Shown in pieces: positions 50,472 to 59,798 of a stretch of 64,000 nucleotides of DNA. Within the stretch, counting starts at the first letter, position 1. The number at the start of each line of letters is the position of its first letter. Below the pieces are notes generated by a model. It did no database searches. It was not told where the DNA came from and saw nothing but the letters and a program-made list of their open reading frames with translations. A program made the position numbers and the translations under genes. The stretch spans positions 3,596,001-3,660,000 of the forward strand of contig NZ_CP060789.1 of assembly GCF_014489575.1 (NCBI RefSeq). The letters are read 5' to 3'. This DNA comes from Tessaracoccus defluvii (lineage in GTDB: Bacteria; Actinomycetota; Actinomycetes; Propionibacteriales; Propionibacteriaceae).

Positions 50472-53318
50472 CTACCCCTGCGATCCCGCGGCGGCGACCC
50501 GGGCCGCCAGCTCCTCGAGCACGTGCACGTAGGTCTTCCCCGTCGCCCGGGTCATGCCCAGCTCACAGGTGCGGTTGAGCGACAGGTACAGGTCGGCATC
50601 CGCCTCGCGGGCGTGCCGTGCCTCGTCCTGGGTCGACGTCGCCGTCAGCTCCTCGTGCAGCAGGCCCCGGTCGCCGGCGAAGGCGCAGCAGCGCCAGCCC
50701 TGCGGCACGATCACCTCGTCGGCCACCAGGCCGGCGAGGAACGTCAGGTAGTCGTTGACGCCCATCAGGGTCGAGGAGCACGTCGGGTGCAGCACCGCCA
50801 CCGGCGCCTTGGGCAGCGGAGGCAGCTTCGGCGCGACCTGCTCGGCCACCCACTGCGTCGCGTCCAGCACCGTGATGCCGGTGATGCCCCGGTGCCTCAG
50901 CGCGATCTCGACGCCCTCGGAGCAGGAGACGTTGTCGCAGACCAGCGGCAGGGCCCCGTTGTCCGTGGCGGCCACGGCCCATTCGGCGACCTTGTCCGTC
51001 ATCGTCTCGTAGCCCTTGGTCAGCCCCTTCGACTTCCAGGGGGTGCCGCAGCAGAGTTCGCGGATGCCGTCGGGGGTCCGCAGACGCAGCCCGGCCGCCT
51101 CGGCGAGGGCGCGGACAGCGCCGCCGACGCCGGTGCCGCAGGCGTGGTCCGAGCCGAACATCGTGCCCACGCACGCGGGCATGAAGATGGCGTGCGGGTC
51201 GTGCGCCGCGACGGCGTCACGGATGGGGCCGCCGCCGGGAAGCTCCTTCGTCAGGTTGGGCACGACGTCGGTGCCGACGACGGCGCGGGCGGCGCCGAGA
51301 GCGCCCCGCACCAGCGGCGTCGGCATGTGGTCGACCACCGTCATGCCCGCCGAGGCGACCCGCAGGACACCCGCCCAGTGCTTCGCCGCGACATTCCAGC
51401 CCGCGTCGAGGATCCCGGACTGCCGTTCGCGGCGCAGGTCGCGGACCAGATCTCCCGTGTTGATCTGGACGGGGCAGGCCGTCGAGCACATGCCGTCGAC
51501 GGCGCAGGTCTGGACGACGTCGTAGGTCTCCTGATCGAACAGCTTCGCGGCCAGGTCGGCGTCGCCGACGGCCTCCGCCTCCGCGATGGCGCGCTGGATG
51601 ACGATGCGCTGCCGCGGGGTGGTGGTCAGGTGCTGGCTCGGGCACACCGGCTCGCAGTAGCCGCACTCGACGCAGTCGTCGAGGACCTCCCGCACCGGGG
51701 CTGTCGCCTTGATGTCGCGCAGGTGCAGCTGGGGGTCTTCGGTCAGCACGGCGCCGGGGTTGAGGATCCGTGCGGGGTCGCACGCGTTCTTGACGTCCCA
51801 CATGGCCTGGTACAGCTCGTCGCCGTACTGCCGGTGGACGAACGGGGCCATGATCCGGCCCGTGCCGTGCTCGGCCTTGAGCGTGCCCTGCCTGTCGAGC
51901 ACCAGCTGGACCATGTCCTCGGTGAAGTCCTCGTACCGCTTGAGCGATGCGGGGCCGGCGAAGTCCTCGGTCACAAGGAAGTGGATGTTGCCGTCCTTCG
52001 CGTGGCCGAAGATGACGGCGTCGGCGTAGCCGTGCGCCTCGAACAGCACCTGCAGCTCGGAGCAGACGCCGCCGAGGCTCTCCATGGGGACGGCGACATC
52101 CTCGAGCAGCGCGGCGGTGCCGGCGGGTCTGCTGCGGGCCACCTTCGTGTAGAGGCCCTTGCGCATGAGCCACATCTGGTCCCGGCGCCGCGTGTCCTGC
52201 GTCATCTCGGGCGGTGAGGCGAGCCCGCCGAGGTCGGCGAAGGTCGCGTCGCCGGTGGCGATCCGCTCCGCGATGCCCCGGTCGTCGTCGGCCTGGTACT
52301 CGACCAGCAGCGACGCGTGCCGGTCCGGCACGAAGCCGGCGGGCAGCACCGAGCTCGCGTCGGCTCCCATCGCCCGGATGGAGGCGGCGTCGATGAGCTC
52401 GACGACGTCGGCGCCGGAGCGGACGAGGTGCGGCAGCGCGGTGGTGGCCGCGTCGAGCGAGTCGAACAGCAGCAGGCCGGTCGCGGTGCGGGCCGGGACG
52501 GGGACCGTGTGGAAGACGGCCTCGGCCACGAAGCCGAGCGTCCCCTCCGAGCCGATCATCAGGTGCTCGAGGATCCGCACGGGGCTGTCGTGGTCCAGGA
52601 ACGAGTTCAGGCCGTAGCCCATCGTGTTCTTGATGGCGTAGCGACGGCGGAGGTCGGCGGCGACCTCTTCGCGGCGCAGGTCGTCCCGCAGCCGTTCCAG
52701 GACCTCGACCAGGGCCGGTTCGCGGCGGCGGAGGTCCGCCTCGGCACCCGGGGCGGCGGTGTCGACGACGGTGCCGCTCGGCAGCACGATCGTCATGGAG
52801 TCGATGGTGCGGTAGGCGTTCTTCTCCGTGCCGCAGGTCATGCCGGAGGAGTTGTTGGCGACCATGCCGCCGATCGTGCAGGCGATCTCGGAGGCCGGGT
52901 CCGGGCCGAGCTTGCGCCTGTGGCGGGCCAGCGCCCCGTTGACCTGACGGATGGTGGCGCCGGGCTGCACGCGGACGCGCGCGCCGCCGTCGAGCACCTC
53001 GATGTCGCGGAAGTGACGGCGCACGTCGAGCGTGAGCCCCATGGACAGGGCCTGTCCGGACAGGCTGGAGCCGCCCGCGCGGAAGGTGAGCGGCCACCCG
53101 GCCTGGCTGGCCACGGCCATGGCGGTGGCGACGTCCGCCACGCTCCTGGCCCGCGCGATGGCGTCGGGGGCGCGCAGGTAGTGCGAGGCGTCGACGGCGA
53201 GCGCGATGCGGTCCAGCTCGCGCGTGCTGACGGCGTCGGCGCCGAGGGCGGCACGCAGCGCGCTGATCGCCGCGGTGTTACCCGGTGCGAGGTGGGCTCG
53301 GGAGGTGGTGACCGACAC
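50472..53318 (-). CDS. FAD-linked oxidase/Fe-S dehydrogenase, D-lactate dehydrogenase-like
   Basis: A 948-residue, intact paralogue of the gene at 19802. Order: FAD-binding domain (PLTFRAGGSSLSGQAL, IACTIGGMVANNSSGM), FAD-oxidase C domain (GHAKDGNIHFLVTEDF, EHGTGRIMAPFV), two Fe-S motifs (CVECGYCEPVCPS, CAVDGMCSTACP) and two CCG cysteine-rich motifs (LCCGTPWKSKG, CCAFAGDRG). It probably oxidises D-lactate or a similar 2-hydroxyacid into the respiratory chain. GTG 53318 is the start. A TGGTCTGACCA dyad 29 bp upstream is a FadR/LldR-type GntR site, supporting lactate response. Confidence 0.87.
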   Translation of the reverse strand: MSVTTSRAHLAPGNTAAISALRAALGADAVSTRELDRIALAVDASHYLRAPDAIARARSVADVATAMAVASQAGWPLTFRAGGSSLSGQALSMGLTLDVRRHFRDIEVLDGGARVRVQPGATIRQVNGALARHRRKLGPDPASEIACTIGGMVANNSSGMTCGTEKNAYRTIDSMTIVLPSGTVVDTAAPGAEADLRRREPALVEVLERLRDDLRREEVAADLRRRYAIKNTMGYGLNSFLDHDSPVRILEHLMIGSEGTLGFVAEAVFHTVPVPARTATGLLLFDSLDAATTALPHLVRSGADVVELIDAASIRAMGADASSVLPAGFVPDRHASLLVEYQADDDRGIAERIATGDATFADLGGLASPPEMTQDTRRRDQMWLMRKGLYTKVARSRPAGTAALLEDVAVPMESLGGVCSELQVLFEAHGYADAVIFGHAKDGNIHFLVTEDFAGPASLKRYEDFTEDMVQLVLDRQGTLKAEHGTGRIMAPFVHRQYGDELYQAMWDVKNACDPARILNPGAVLTEDPQLHLRDIKATAPVREVLDDCVECGYCEPVCPSQHLTTTPRQRIVIQRAIAEAEAVGDADLAAKLFDQETYDVVQTCAVDGMCSTACPVQINTGDLVRDLRRERQSGILDAGWNVAAKHWAGVLRVASAGMTVVDHMPTPLVRGALGAARAVVGTDVVPNLTKELPGGGPIRDAVAAHDPHAIFMPACVGTMFGSDHACGTGVGGAVRALAEAAGLRLRTPDGIRELCCGTPWKSKGLTKGYETMTDKVAEWAVAATDNGALPLVCDNVSCSEGVEIALRHRGITGITVLDATQWVAEQVAPKLPPLPKAPVAVLHPTCSSTLMGVNDYLTFLAGLVADEVIVPQGWRCCAFAGDRGLLHEELTATSTQDEARHAREADADLYLSLNRTCELGMTRATGKTYVHVLEELAARVAAAGSQG

Positions 53319-53346
53319 GGTCTGCTCCGTTCACTGTCGTTGTGAT

Positions 53347-53357
53347 TGGTCTGACCA
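53347..53357. promoter_or_regulatory. FadR/LldR-type GntR operator
   Basis: TGGTCTGACCA matches TGGTNNNACCA, the dyad bound by FadR-subfamily GntR regulators (LldR, PdhR, GlcC). It lies 29-39 bp upstream of the FAD/Fe-S dehydrogenase start, a suitable repressor position. No GntR gene is in this window. Confidence 0.6.
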
Positions 53358-53378
53358 GAACCCTAGCAGTGGGGCTTC

Positions 53379-53972
53379 TCAGGCCATGAAGAAGGCCCGC
53401 GTACCGTCGAACATCATCTGGACGGCGAGCAGCACCAGGATCATGCCCATGAGCCGCTCGGTGGCCACCAGGGCGCGGGTACCGACCACCCGCTGCAGGA
53501 AGCCGGAGAAGTAGAGGGCCACCGTCGTGATGGCCCAGGAGATGAGGAGGCCGCCGAGGTACCACGCCCAGTTGCCCTGGTCCTGGCTGACGAAGACGAC
53601 GATGATCGCCAGCAGCGAGGGGCCCGCGACGTAGGGGACGGCCAGCGGCACGATGAACGGTTCGTCGTGTGTCGTCGGCTCGGCGAGGTTCCGCTCCGAG
53701 GTAGGAAACACCATCCTGATCGAGATCAGCATGAGGATCACGCCGCCTGCCGCGGTCAGCGCGGCCGGGTCGATGTGCAGCACATCGAGCAGCGACTTGC
53801 CGAGGAACAGGAAGGCGATCATGACCACGAGCGCGATGAGGCACTCGCGCAGGATCACCCACTGGCGCCGCTCCGGCTTGGTGTTGCGCAGCGACGTCAG
53901 GAACAGGGGCACATTGCCGAGCGGATCCATGACCAGCAGGAAGGTCATCGCAGCCGTCAGCATCACGTTCAT
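53379..53972 (-). CDS. MarC-family membrane protein
   Basis: A 197-residue protein with six hydrophobic segments (for example TFLLVMDPLGNVPLFLTSL and ALTAAGGVILMLISIRMVF). The MDPLGNVPLFL and PLAVPYVAGPSLLAIIVVF segments are hallmarks of the MarC/UPF0056 family. ATG 53972 was chosen because the family starts there; a 19-residue upstream extension has no similarity. Function unknown; it is not part of the multiple-antibiotic resistance regulator system despite the name. Confidence 0.88.
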   Translation of the reverse strand: MNVMLTAAMTFLLVMDPLGNVPLFLTSLRNTKPERRQWVILRECLIALVVMIAFLFLGKSLLDVLHIDPAALTAAGGVILMLISIRMVFPTSERNLAEPTTHDEPFIVPLAVPYVAGPSLLAIIVVFVSQDQGNWAWYLGGLLISWAITTVALYFSGFLQRVVGTRALVATERLMGMILVLLAVQMMFDGTRAFFMA

Positions 53973-54079
53973 GGAGGGGTCACCTTGGTGGGTCGGGGTG
54001 GCGCGACAGGGCGTCGGCCGGGAACCCACTCTAGGGCCGGGACCCGCATCGGTGCAGCCGGGGCGGTTTCCAGCGGGAA

Positions 54080-54115
54080 CGACGAAGGCCCGCGCCGGAG
54101 CGCGGGCCTTCGTCG
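54080..54115 (-). terminator. Strong hairpin after the CoA-transferase gene
   Basis: CGACGAAGGCCCGCG (54080-54094) pairs with CGCGGGCCTTCGTCG (54101-54115) in a perfect 15-bp stem with a 6-nt loop. It lies 11 bp past the CoA-transferase stop on the minus strand. Confidence 0.8.
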
Positions 54116-54126
54116 AGGAGGGCAGA

Positions 54127-55641
54127 TCAGGGCATCATGGTGCCGGTCTCGAGGAACCGGACGTGCCAGCCGAGCGCCGTGGCGAGGTCGTGCGGCGTGT
54201 GCATGCCGTTGGCCTTCTTCTCGGCGAGCTTGACGTACTCGCGCAGCGGCTCCTTGAAGTCCGGGTGCGCGCAGTTGTCGATGATCAGCTTGGCCCGCTG
54301 CCGCGGGGCCATGCCACGCAGGTCCGCGAGGCCCTGCTCGGTGATGATGACCTGGACGTCGTGCTCCGTGTGGTCGACGTGGTTGACCATCGGGACGATG
54401 CAGGAGATCGCGCCGCCCTTCGCCGTCGACGGCGTGACGAACGAGGAGATCCAGCCGTTACGGGTGAAGTCACCCGAGCCGCCGATGCCGTTCTGCATGC
54501 GCGAACCCATGACGTGCGTGGAGTTCACGTTGCCGTAGATGTCGGCCTCGATCATGCCGTTGCAGGCGATGACGCCCATGCGACGGATCGCCTCGGGGTG
54601 GTTCGACACGTCCTGCGGACGCAGCACGATCTTCTTGGCGTAGTGGGCGGCGTTGTCGTTCATCTTCTCGGCGGCCTTGGGGCTCAGGGAGAAGGCGGTC
54701 GCCGACGCCACCGTCAGCTTGCCCGAGTCGAGCAGGTCGACCATGCCGTCCTGGATGACCTCGGTGTAGGAGGTCAGGTTCTCGAAGGGGCCGTCGAGCA
54801 GGCCCTGGAGGACGGCGTTGGCGATGTTGCCCACGCCAGACTGCAGCGGCAGCAGGTTCTTCGGCAGACGCCCCTGCTTGACCTCGTTGCCGAGGAAGTC
54901 CAGCAGGTTGTTGGCGATGGCGCGGGAGTCGTCGTCCAGCAGCTTGAACGGCGTGTTGCGGTCGGGGGCGTCGGTCTCGATGATGGCGATCACCTTGGAG
55001 GGATCGAGCTTCATGACCTTGCCACCGATGCGGTCGCCGGGGTTCTGGATCGGCAGGGGCACCCGGTTCGGGGGCAGGGCGCCGATCGGGTAGTAGATGT
55101 CGTGCATGCCGAAGAGGCCCTCGGACTGCCACGAGTTGACCTCGATGATGACGGCGTCCGCATAGTCGAGGTAGGTGCGGTTCATACCGACCGATGACGA
55201 CGGGATCAGGTCGCCCTCGGCCGTGATTGCGGTGGCCTCGATGACGGCGACGTTGAGCTTCCCGAGGAAGCCCTGCGACACCTGCGGCCCCATGTGGGAC
55301 AGGTGGATGTCCTGGTAGTAGGAGGTGCCGTTGTTGATGGCGGTGCGCATCTCCGGATCGGACTGGTACGGGGCGCGGTAGCTGATGCCGCCGGTGCGGG
55401 CCAGGGCGCCGTCCAGCTCCGGGGCGGTCGAGGCGCCGGTCCAGACGCCGATCCTCATTTCCTCGCCGCGGTTGTGTGCGGCGTCGATGACGGCGGCGAG
55501 CGCCTCCGGGAAGGCCTTCGGGTACCCCGAGCCGGTGAAGCCCGAGAAGCCGATGTTCCATCCGTTCTTGACGAGGGCGGCGGCGTCGTGGGCCGACATC
55601 ACCTTGCTCTTGAGCGCCTCGTTGCGGATGCGACCAGACAT
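54127..55641 (-). CDS. Acetyl-CoA hydrolase/succinyl-CoA:acetate (propionate) CoA-transferase
   Basis: A 504-residue CoA-transferase of the Ach1/AarC/Cat1 type. It starts MSGRIRNEALKSKVMSAHDA behind GGAGGACAG, with NIGFSGFTGSGYPKAFPEAL, VIIEVNSWQSEGLFGMHDIY and GSRMQNGIGGSGDFTRNG. In propionibacteria this family supplies the propionyl-CoA:succinate CoA-transferase of the Wood-Werkman cycle; in other bacteria it handles acetate. Assigning propionate here is an inference from the likely host. It is flanked by terminator structures. Confidence 0.9.
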   Translation of the reverse strand: MSGRIRNEALKSKVMSAHDAAALVKNGWNIGFSGFTGSGYPKAFPEALAAVIDAAHNRGEEMRIGVWTGASTAPELDGALARTGGISYRAPYQSDPEMRTAINNGTSYYQDIHLSHMGPQVSQGFLGKLNVAVIEATAITAEGDLIPSSSVGMNRTYLDYADAVIIEVNSWQSEGLFGMHDIYYPIGALPPNRVPLPIQNPGDRIGGKVMKLDPSKVIAIIETDAPDRNTPFKLLDDDSRAIANNLLDFLGNEVKQGRLPKNLLPLQSGVGNIANAVLQGLLDGPFENLTSYTEVIQDGMVDLLDSGKLTVASATAFSLSPKAAEKMNDNAAHYAKKIVLRPQDVSNHPEAIRRMGVIACNGMIEADIYGNVNSTHVMGSRMQNGIGGSGDFTRNGWISSFVTPSTAKGGAISCIVPMVNHVDHTEHDVQVIITEQGLADLRGMAPRQRAKLIIDNCAHPDFKEPLREYVKLAEKKANGMHTPHDLATALGWHVRFLETGTMMP

Positions 55642-55769
55642 CTGTCCTCCTTGATGATCGGGGTGGTGCGCAACACCCTAGCGGGCGCGCCCCGCCGTTT
55701 AGCGGTGCCCAGGGAAAGAACGCCGGCCCGAGGGGCCTAGGATTGGGAGAACCCGATGCGACGACGACG

Positions 55770-56636
55770 TCAGAACGAGGGGAACGCGAAGGCCGCGACA
55801 GCATCCAGGCGGGGGAATCCGATCGCCACGTCGGCCGCGGCCGCCGTCACCGGCTTCGCGCAGTACGCCACGGACAGGCCGGCCGCATCGAACATGCCCA
55901 GGTCGTTGGCGCCGTCGCCGACGGCCACCGTCCACCGCGGCTCGATGCCACGCTCGTGCGCGAAACGCAGCAGGTCGCGCCCCTTCTGCTCCCTGTCGAC
56001 GACCGTGCCGACGACCTTCCCGGTGAGGACCTCGACGCCGTCGACGACCTCGGTCTCCAGCAGGTTGGCGTTGTAGAAGTCGAGCCCGAGACGCTCGGCG
56101 AGGGGCTGGACGAGTTGCACGAAGCCGCCGGAGGTGACGCCGACCAGGGCCCCGGCCGCCTTGGCGGTGGCGATGAGTTCCATCGCTCCGGGCGACAGTG
56201 TCATGCGCGGGCCCACCTCGGCGAACACCTCCGTCGGGAGGCCGCGGAGCGTGCCGACCCGCTCCGCCAGTGACTCGGCGAAGTCGAGTTCGCCCCGCAT
56301 GGCGCGTTCGGTGATCTCGGCCACGCGTTCGCCGACGCCGGCGTGCTCGGCCAGTAGATCGACGGCCTCCGTCGTGGTCAGCGTCGAGTCGACGTCCATG
56401 AGCAGCAGGCGGGCCGGCGCCGCCGCGAGCGGCTCGGTGACCACCCCGACGGCGACCTTCCCGGCGACGGCACGAAGAGCCTCGGCCAGCAGCCGGGGCT
56501 CCTCGTGGTGTGCGAACACCGTGACCCGCCGTCCGTAGGCGGCCTCTTCCCTGTCGATCCGTGCCGGCTGGGGCACGAGGGCGATCAGGGACTCGGGGAC
56601 GCTGCCTGCGGAGACGAAGGTGACGCGGATCCTCAT
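55770..56636 (-). CDS. serB: Phosphoserine phosphatase
   Basis: A 288-residue HAD-family enzyme for the last step of serine synthesis. The core begins LLMDVDSTLTTTEAVDLLAE (nucleophile Asp), with the cap GERVAEITERAMRGELDF, GVTSGGFVQLVQPLAERL and the final VAVGDGANDLGMFDAAGL. An N-terminal 70-residue domain, typical of longer SerB proteins, precedes it. ATG 56636 is the first start. It ends beside the CoA-transferase gene across a 128-bp gap that shows nothing else. Confidence 0.92.
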   Translation of the reverse strand: MRIRVTFVSAGSVPESLIALVPQPARIDREEAAYGRRVTVFAHHEEPRLLAEALRAVAGKVAVGVVTEPLAAAPARLLLMDVDSTLTTTEAVDLLAEHAGVGERVAEITERAMRGELDFAESLAERVGTLRGLPTEVFAEVGPRMTLSPGAMELIATAKAAGALVGVTSGGFVQLVQPLAERLGLDFYNANLLETEVVDGVEVLTGKVVGTVVDREQKGRDLLRFAHERGIEPRWTVAVGDGANDLGMFDAAGLSVAYCAKPVTAAAADVAIGFPRLDAVAAFAFPSF

Positions 56637-56664
56637 GGGGTCAGGCTAACGGGTAGCCGGGCCC

Positions 56665-58017
56665 TCAGCTCGCGGCGGCCGCGGGCGTGACCGTGATGGT
56701 CTCCTCCTTGCCGTTGCGCAGGACGACCAGTTCCATCGGCTCGCCGACGCGGCCCGCGCGCACGAGGGCGACGAGCGACTCGGTGGAGGCGACGGGGGCG
56801 CCGTCGACGGAGACGACGAGGTCGCCGGCCCGCAGCCCAGCCGCCTCGGCGGGCGAGTCGGGGGTGACGGCCATGATGGTCGCGCCCTGTTGCCCCGTCT
56901 GACCGGCGTCCTGGGCGGTGACGCCCAGCTGGGGGTGTTCCGCCTTGCCGGTGGAGATGAGCTGGTCGGCGACGTAGCGGACCTGGTCGGACCCGATCGC
57001 GAACCCGATGCCGATGTTGCCGGACTCGGAGTTCGACGACGACGTCAGCGTCGCGATCGACGACGGGATGCCGACGAGTTCACCGGCGCTGTTGACGAGG
57101 GCGCCACCCGAGTTGCCCGGGTTGATGGCCGCGTTGGTCTGGATCGCCGCCGTGACGACGGCCTGGGTGTTCTGCCGCACGACGGGGTTCGTGTTGTCGG
57201 TGACCGCCTGCGTCGTCACCGGCCGGTTGAGGGCCGAGACGATGCCGGTGGTGACGGTGTCGACGAGGCCGAGCGGGTTGCCGATGGCCATCACGGGGTC
57301 ACCCACCGCGAGCGTGGCCGAGTCGCCGTACGGCATGACGTCGAGGTTGGCGGGCGGGTCGACGAGCTTGATGACGGCGAGGTCGGTCGTGGGGTCGGTG
57401 CCGACGACGGTCGCCTCATAGGACACGTTGCCCAGCAGGACGGTGATCTGGGCGCCGCTTCCCGAGCTGGAGACGACGTGGTTGTTGGTGACGATGTGGC
57501 CCTGGGCGTCGATGACCACGCCGGAGCCCTCGCCGCCGGAACCCGTCCGCCCGACGACCTGGATGGCGACGACGGACTTCGAGGCGGCCTCGGCGACGGC
57601 GGTCCAGTCGGGGCTGGTCGCGTCGCCCTGCAGCACCGTCGTGGTCGTGGACTGGGAGGCGCCTGCGCTGCCACCCAGCTGGGCGGCGGCGAACCCGGCA
57701 CCGCCGCCGACACCGGCTGCCAGCAGGGCGATGGCGACGAGGCTGGCCACGCCCGTGCGGGCCTTCTTCGGCTTCGTCACCGCGGCTGGTGCCGTGGGCT
57801 GGCCGAAGGGGCTCATCGGCTGGGGGCCGTAGGGCGGGAGCGGCTGGGTGGGGGGAGTGGAGACCCGGAACGGCTGCTGGGCAGTGGGCGTCTGGGTGGG
57901 CTGTCCCATCGCCTGCATCTGCGGCGACGGGGTCGGCTGGGCCGGCTGTCGGACGGTGGGCGCATCGACCTGGGAGGCCTCGCGGCTCCAGGGGTGGGGG
58001 TGCTGTTCGTTGCTCAT
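56665..58017 (-). CDS. HtrA/DegP-like membrane-anchored serine protease with PDZ domain
   Basis: A 450-residue protease. A Pro/Gln/Thr-rich cytoplasmic segment (about residues 1-85) precedes one transmembrane helix (VASLVAIALLAAGVGGGAGF), then a trypsin-like domain with His in VTNNHVVSSSGS, Asp in TTDLAVIKL and Ser in NPGNSGGALVNS, and one C-terminal PDZ domain (GATIMAVTPDSPAEAAGLRA). Extracellular quality control is the usual role. GAGGAGGACACC precedes ATG 58017. Divergent from the RsmC-like gene. Confidence 0.93.
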   Translation of the reverse strand: MSNEQHPHPWSREASQVDAPTVRQPAQPTPSPQMQAMGQPTQTPTAQQPFRVSTPPTQPLPPYGPQPMSPFGQPTAPAAVTKPKKARTGVASLVAIALLAAGVGGGAGFAAAQLGGSAGASQSTTTTVLQGDATSPDWTAVAEAASKSVVAIQVVGRTGSGGEGSGVVIDAQGHIVTNNHVVSSSGSGAQITVLLGNVSYEATVVGTDPTTDLAVIKLVDPPANLDVMPYGDSATLAVGDPVMAIGNPLGLVDTVTTGIVSALNRPVTTQAVTDNTNPVVRQNTQAVVTAAIQTNAAINPGNSGGALVNSAGELVGIPSSIATLTSSSNSESGNIGIGFAIGSDQVRYVADQLISTGKAEHPQLGVTAQDAGQTGQQGATIMAVTPDSPAEAAGLRAGDLVVSVDGAPVASTESLVALVRAGRVGEPMELVVLRNGKEETITVTPAAAAS

Positions 58018-58156
58018 GGTGTCCTCCTCGGGGTGATGTATCGAGACTCCCGCCCGATCCTGTGTGCCTGCTGTGAGCCTCCTGATCCTCCGCTGAGACT
58101 TCCCGCCGGACGGGGAGGCGGGCGCACGTCGGGCGCTTCGGCCCTAGGATCGGGGC

Positions 58157-59151
58157 ATGAGAGACGCCGTGGATGACCTGATCTGGGACGAAGCACCCAA
58201 GGAGCCGACCGCGGCGGTGGGGGTGTTGGACGCTCCAGCGCTGGTGGCCGACGCCCTCACGCTCAGCGACGACGTCCGCGTGTTCTGTGACGACTGGCGC
58301 GACGCGCAGCAGGTGGATCCCGCCCTCCTGGTCGAGCATCCGGAGGACCTGGGCGGCGTCACGCTCGCGCTCGCCCGGCTGCCGAAGTCGCTCGGCGCGC
58401 TCGACGAGCACGCAGCGCTCGTGCAGGGGGCCCAGGACGTCACCTACCTCGGCGGGGCGCGCATCCGGAACATGAACCGCTCGATGAACGAGGTGCTGGG
58501 GAAGCACTTCGCCGCCGTCAGCGCGTCGCTGGGCCGCTCGAAGTCGCGCGTGCTGCGGGCCTGGGGGCCGGAAGGCGCCGAGTCGGACTGGCCGAAGGTG
58601 CGTTCCCACGAGGACCTTGGCTTCGCCGTCGCCGCCCACGGTGCCACCTTCGGGGAACCAAGATCGATCCCGGCACGCGCCTGATGCTCGGGGTGCTCAA
58701 GGGCGGCGGGCGCACCGGCGGACTCGAGGCCGAGGACGTGCTCGACTGGGGCTGCGGCAACGGCAGCGTGTCGATGTGGCTGGCTGCCCGGGGTCACCGG
58801 GTCCTCGCGCGTGACGTGAGCTGGTCTGCGGTCGCCGCCACCGCCGTCGCCGCGGAGGTCAACGGCCTCACCGTCGACGCGACGTGGGGATCGGGCCTGG
58901 ACGGCTACGCCGACGGGTCGCTCGACGCCATCGTCACCAACCCGCCGTTCCACCTGGGCGTGGCCAAGGACTCGTCCGACACACTGGAGATGTTCGACGG
59001 CGCCCGCCGCGTGCTGCGCCGGGGAGGGAAGCTGTGGTGCGTCTTCAACTCGCACCTGCCCTACCGCAAGGAACTGAACGTGCGCGTCGGCCGCACCCAG
59101 ATCGCGGCCCAGGACCCGCGCTACACGGTCACCGTCACCACGGTCGCCTGA
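58157..59151 (+). CDS. RsmC-like 16S rRNA guanine-N2 methyltransferase (apparent frameshift)
   Basis: A SAM-dependent methyltransferase of about 331 residues. The N-terminal half (from ATG 58157) runs to AAHGATFGE, then TTCGGGGAACC (58650-58660) is one G short. The C-terminal half resumes as LMLGVLKGGGRTGGLE with DVLDWGCGNGSVSMWLA (SAM loop) and the TNPPFHLG motif that marks RsmC/RlmG-type guanine methyltransferases. The gene length is 3n+2, supporting a single lost base. It overlaps cobU by one base, a positional link only. Confidence 0.83.
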
Positions 59152-59798
59152 TGCGGTACCTGGTCGATTTCGACGACTCCCACGACGGGCTGCGCAGCCT
59201 GCTGGAGGGGCTGGTCGCCGCCGGACACGCGACCCGCCTGGAGGCCGGCGCAGGCCGCGGCTTCGGAGGCGGGGCCGCCCTCGTGCTCGGCGGGGCCCGG
59301 TCCGGGAAGTCGACCTGGGCCGAGGCACAGTTCGCCGATGTCGCCGTGGTCGACTACGTCGCCACGTCGATCGTCGACGACTCCGACGGGGAGTGGAGCG
59401 AGCGGGTCGCCCTGCACCGCGCCCGCCGGCCCGCGACCTGGCGCACCGTCGAGACGCTCGACCTCGAGGCCGTGCTGGCCGCCGCCGACGAGGCGCCCGT
59501 GCTTGTCGACTGCCTCGCACTGTGGCTCGACCGGGTGCTCACCGAAGTCGGTGCCTGGGACGACGCCGACGGCTGGCGCGACCGGCTCGACGTCCGCGTC
59601 GCCGGGCTGGTCGCCGCCGTCGCCGCCACGCGCCGCGACGTGATCCTCGTCAGCAACGAGGTCGGCTCCGGGCTGGTGCCCGGCACCGCCGTCGAGCGCC
59701 TCTACCGCGACGAACTGGGCAGGCTCAACAGCAGGATCGCGGCCGCGTGCCGCGAGGTGTGGCTGTGCGTCGCCGGCGTCGCGACGAGGCTGCGGTGA
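59151..59798 (+). CDS. cobU: Adenosylcobinamide kinase/guanylyltransferase with N-terminal extension
   Basis: A 215-residue enzyme that phosphorylates and then guanylylates adenosylcobinamide in cobalamin assembly. The P-loop GGARSGKSTWAEAQF is at about residues 47-61, followed by YVATSIVDD, HRARRPATWRTVE, LVDCLALWL and SNEVGSGLVPGTAVER, which match CobU/CobP. About 45 residues precede the P-loop, where E. coli CobU has only a few; they have no family I recognise. ATG 59151 overlaps the upstream stop (TGATG), and cobS overlaps the end. Confidence 0.9.
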   Translation: MRYLVDFDDSHDGLRSLLEGLVAAGHATRLEAGAGRGFGGGAALVLGGARSGKSTWAEAQFADVAVVDYVATSIVDDSDGEWSERVALHRARRPATWRTVETLDLEAVLAAADEAPVLVDCLALWLDRVLTEVGAWDDADGWRDRLDVRVAGLVAAVAATRRDVILVSNEVGSGLVPGTAVERLYRDELGRLNSRIAAACREVWLCVAGVATRLR

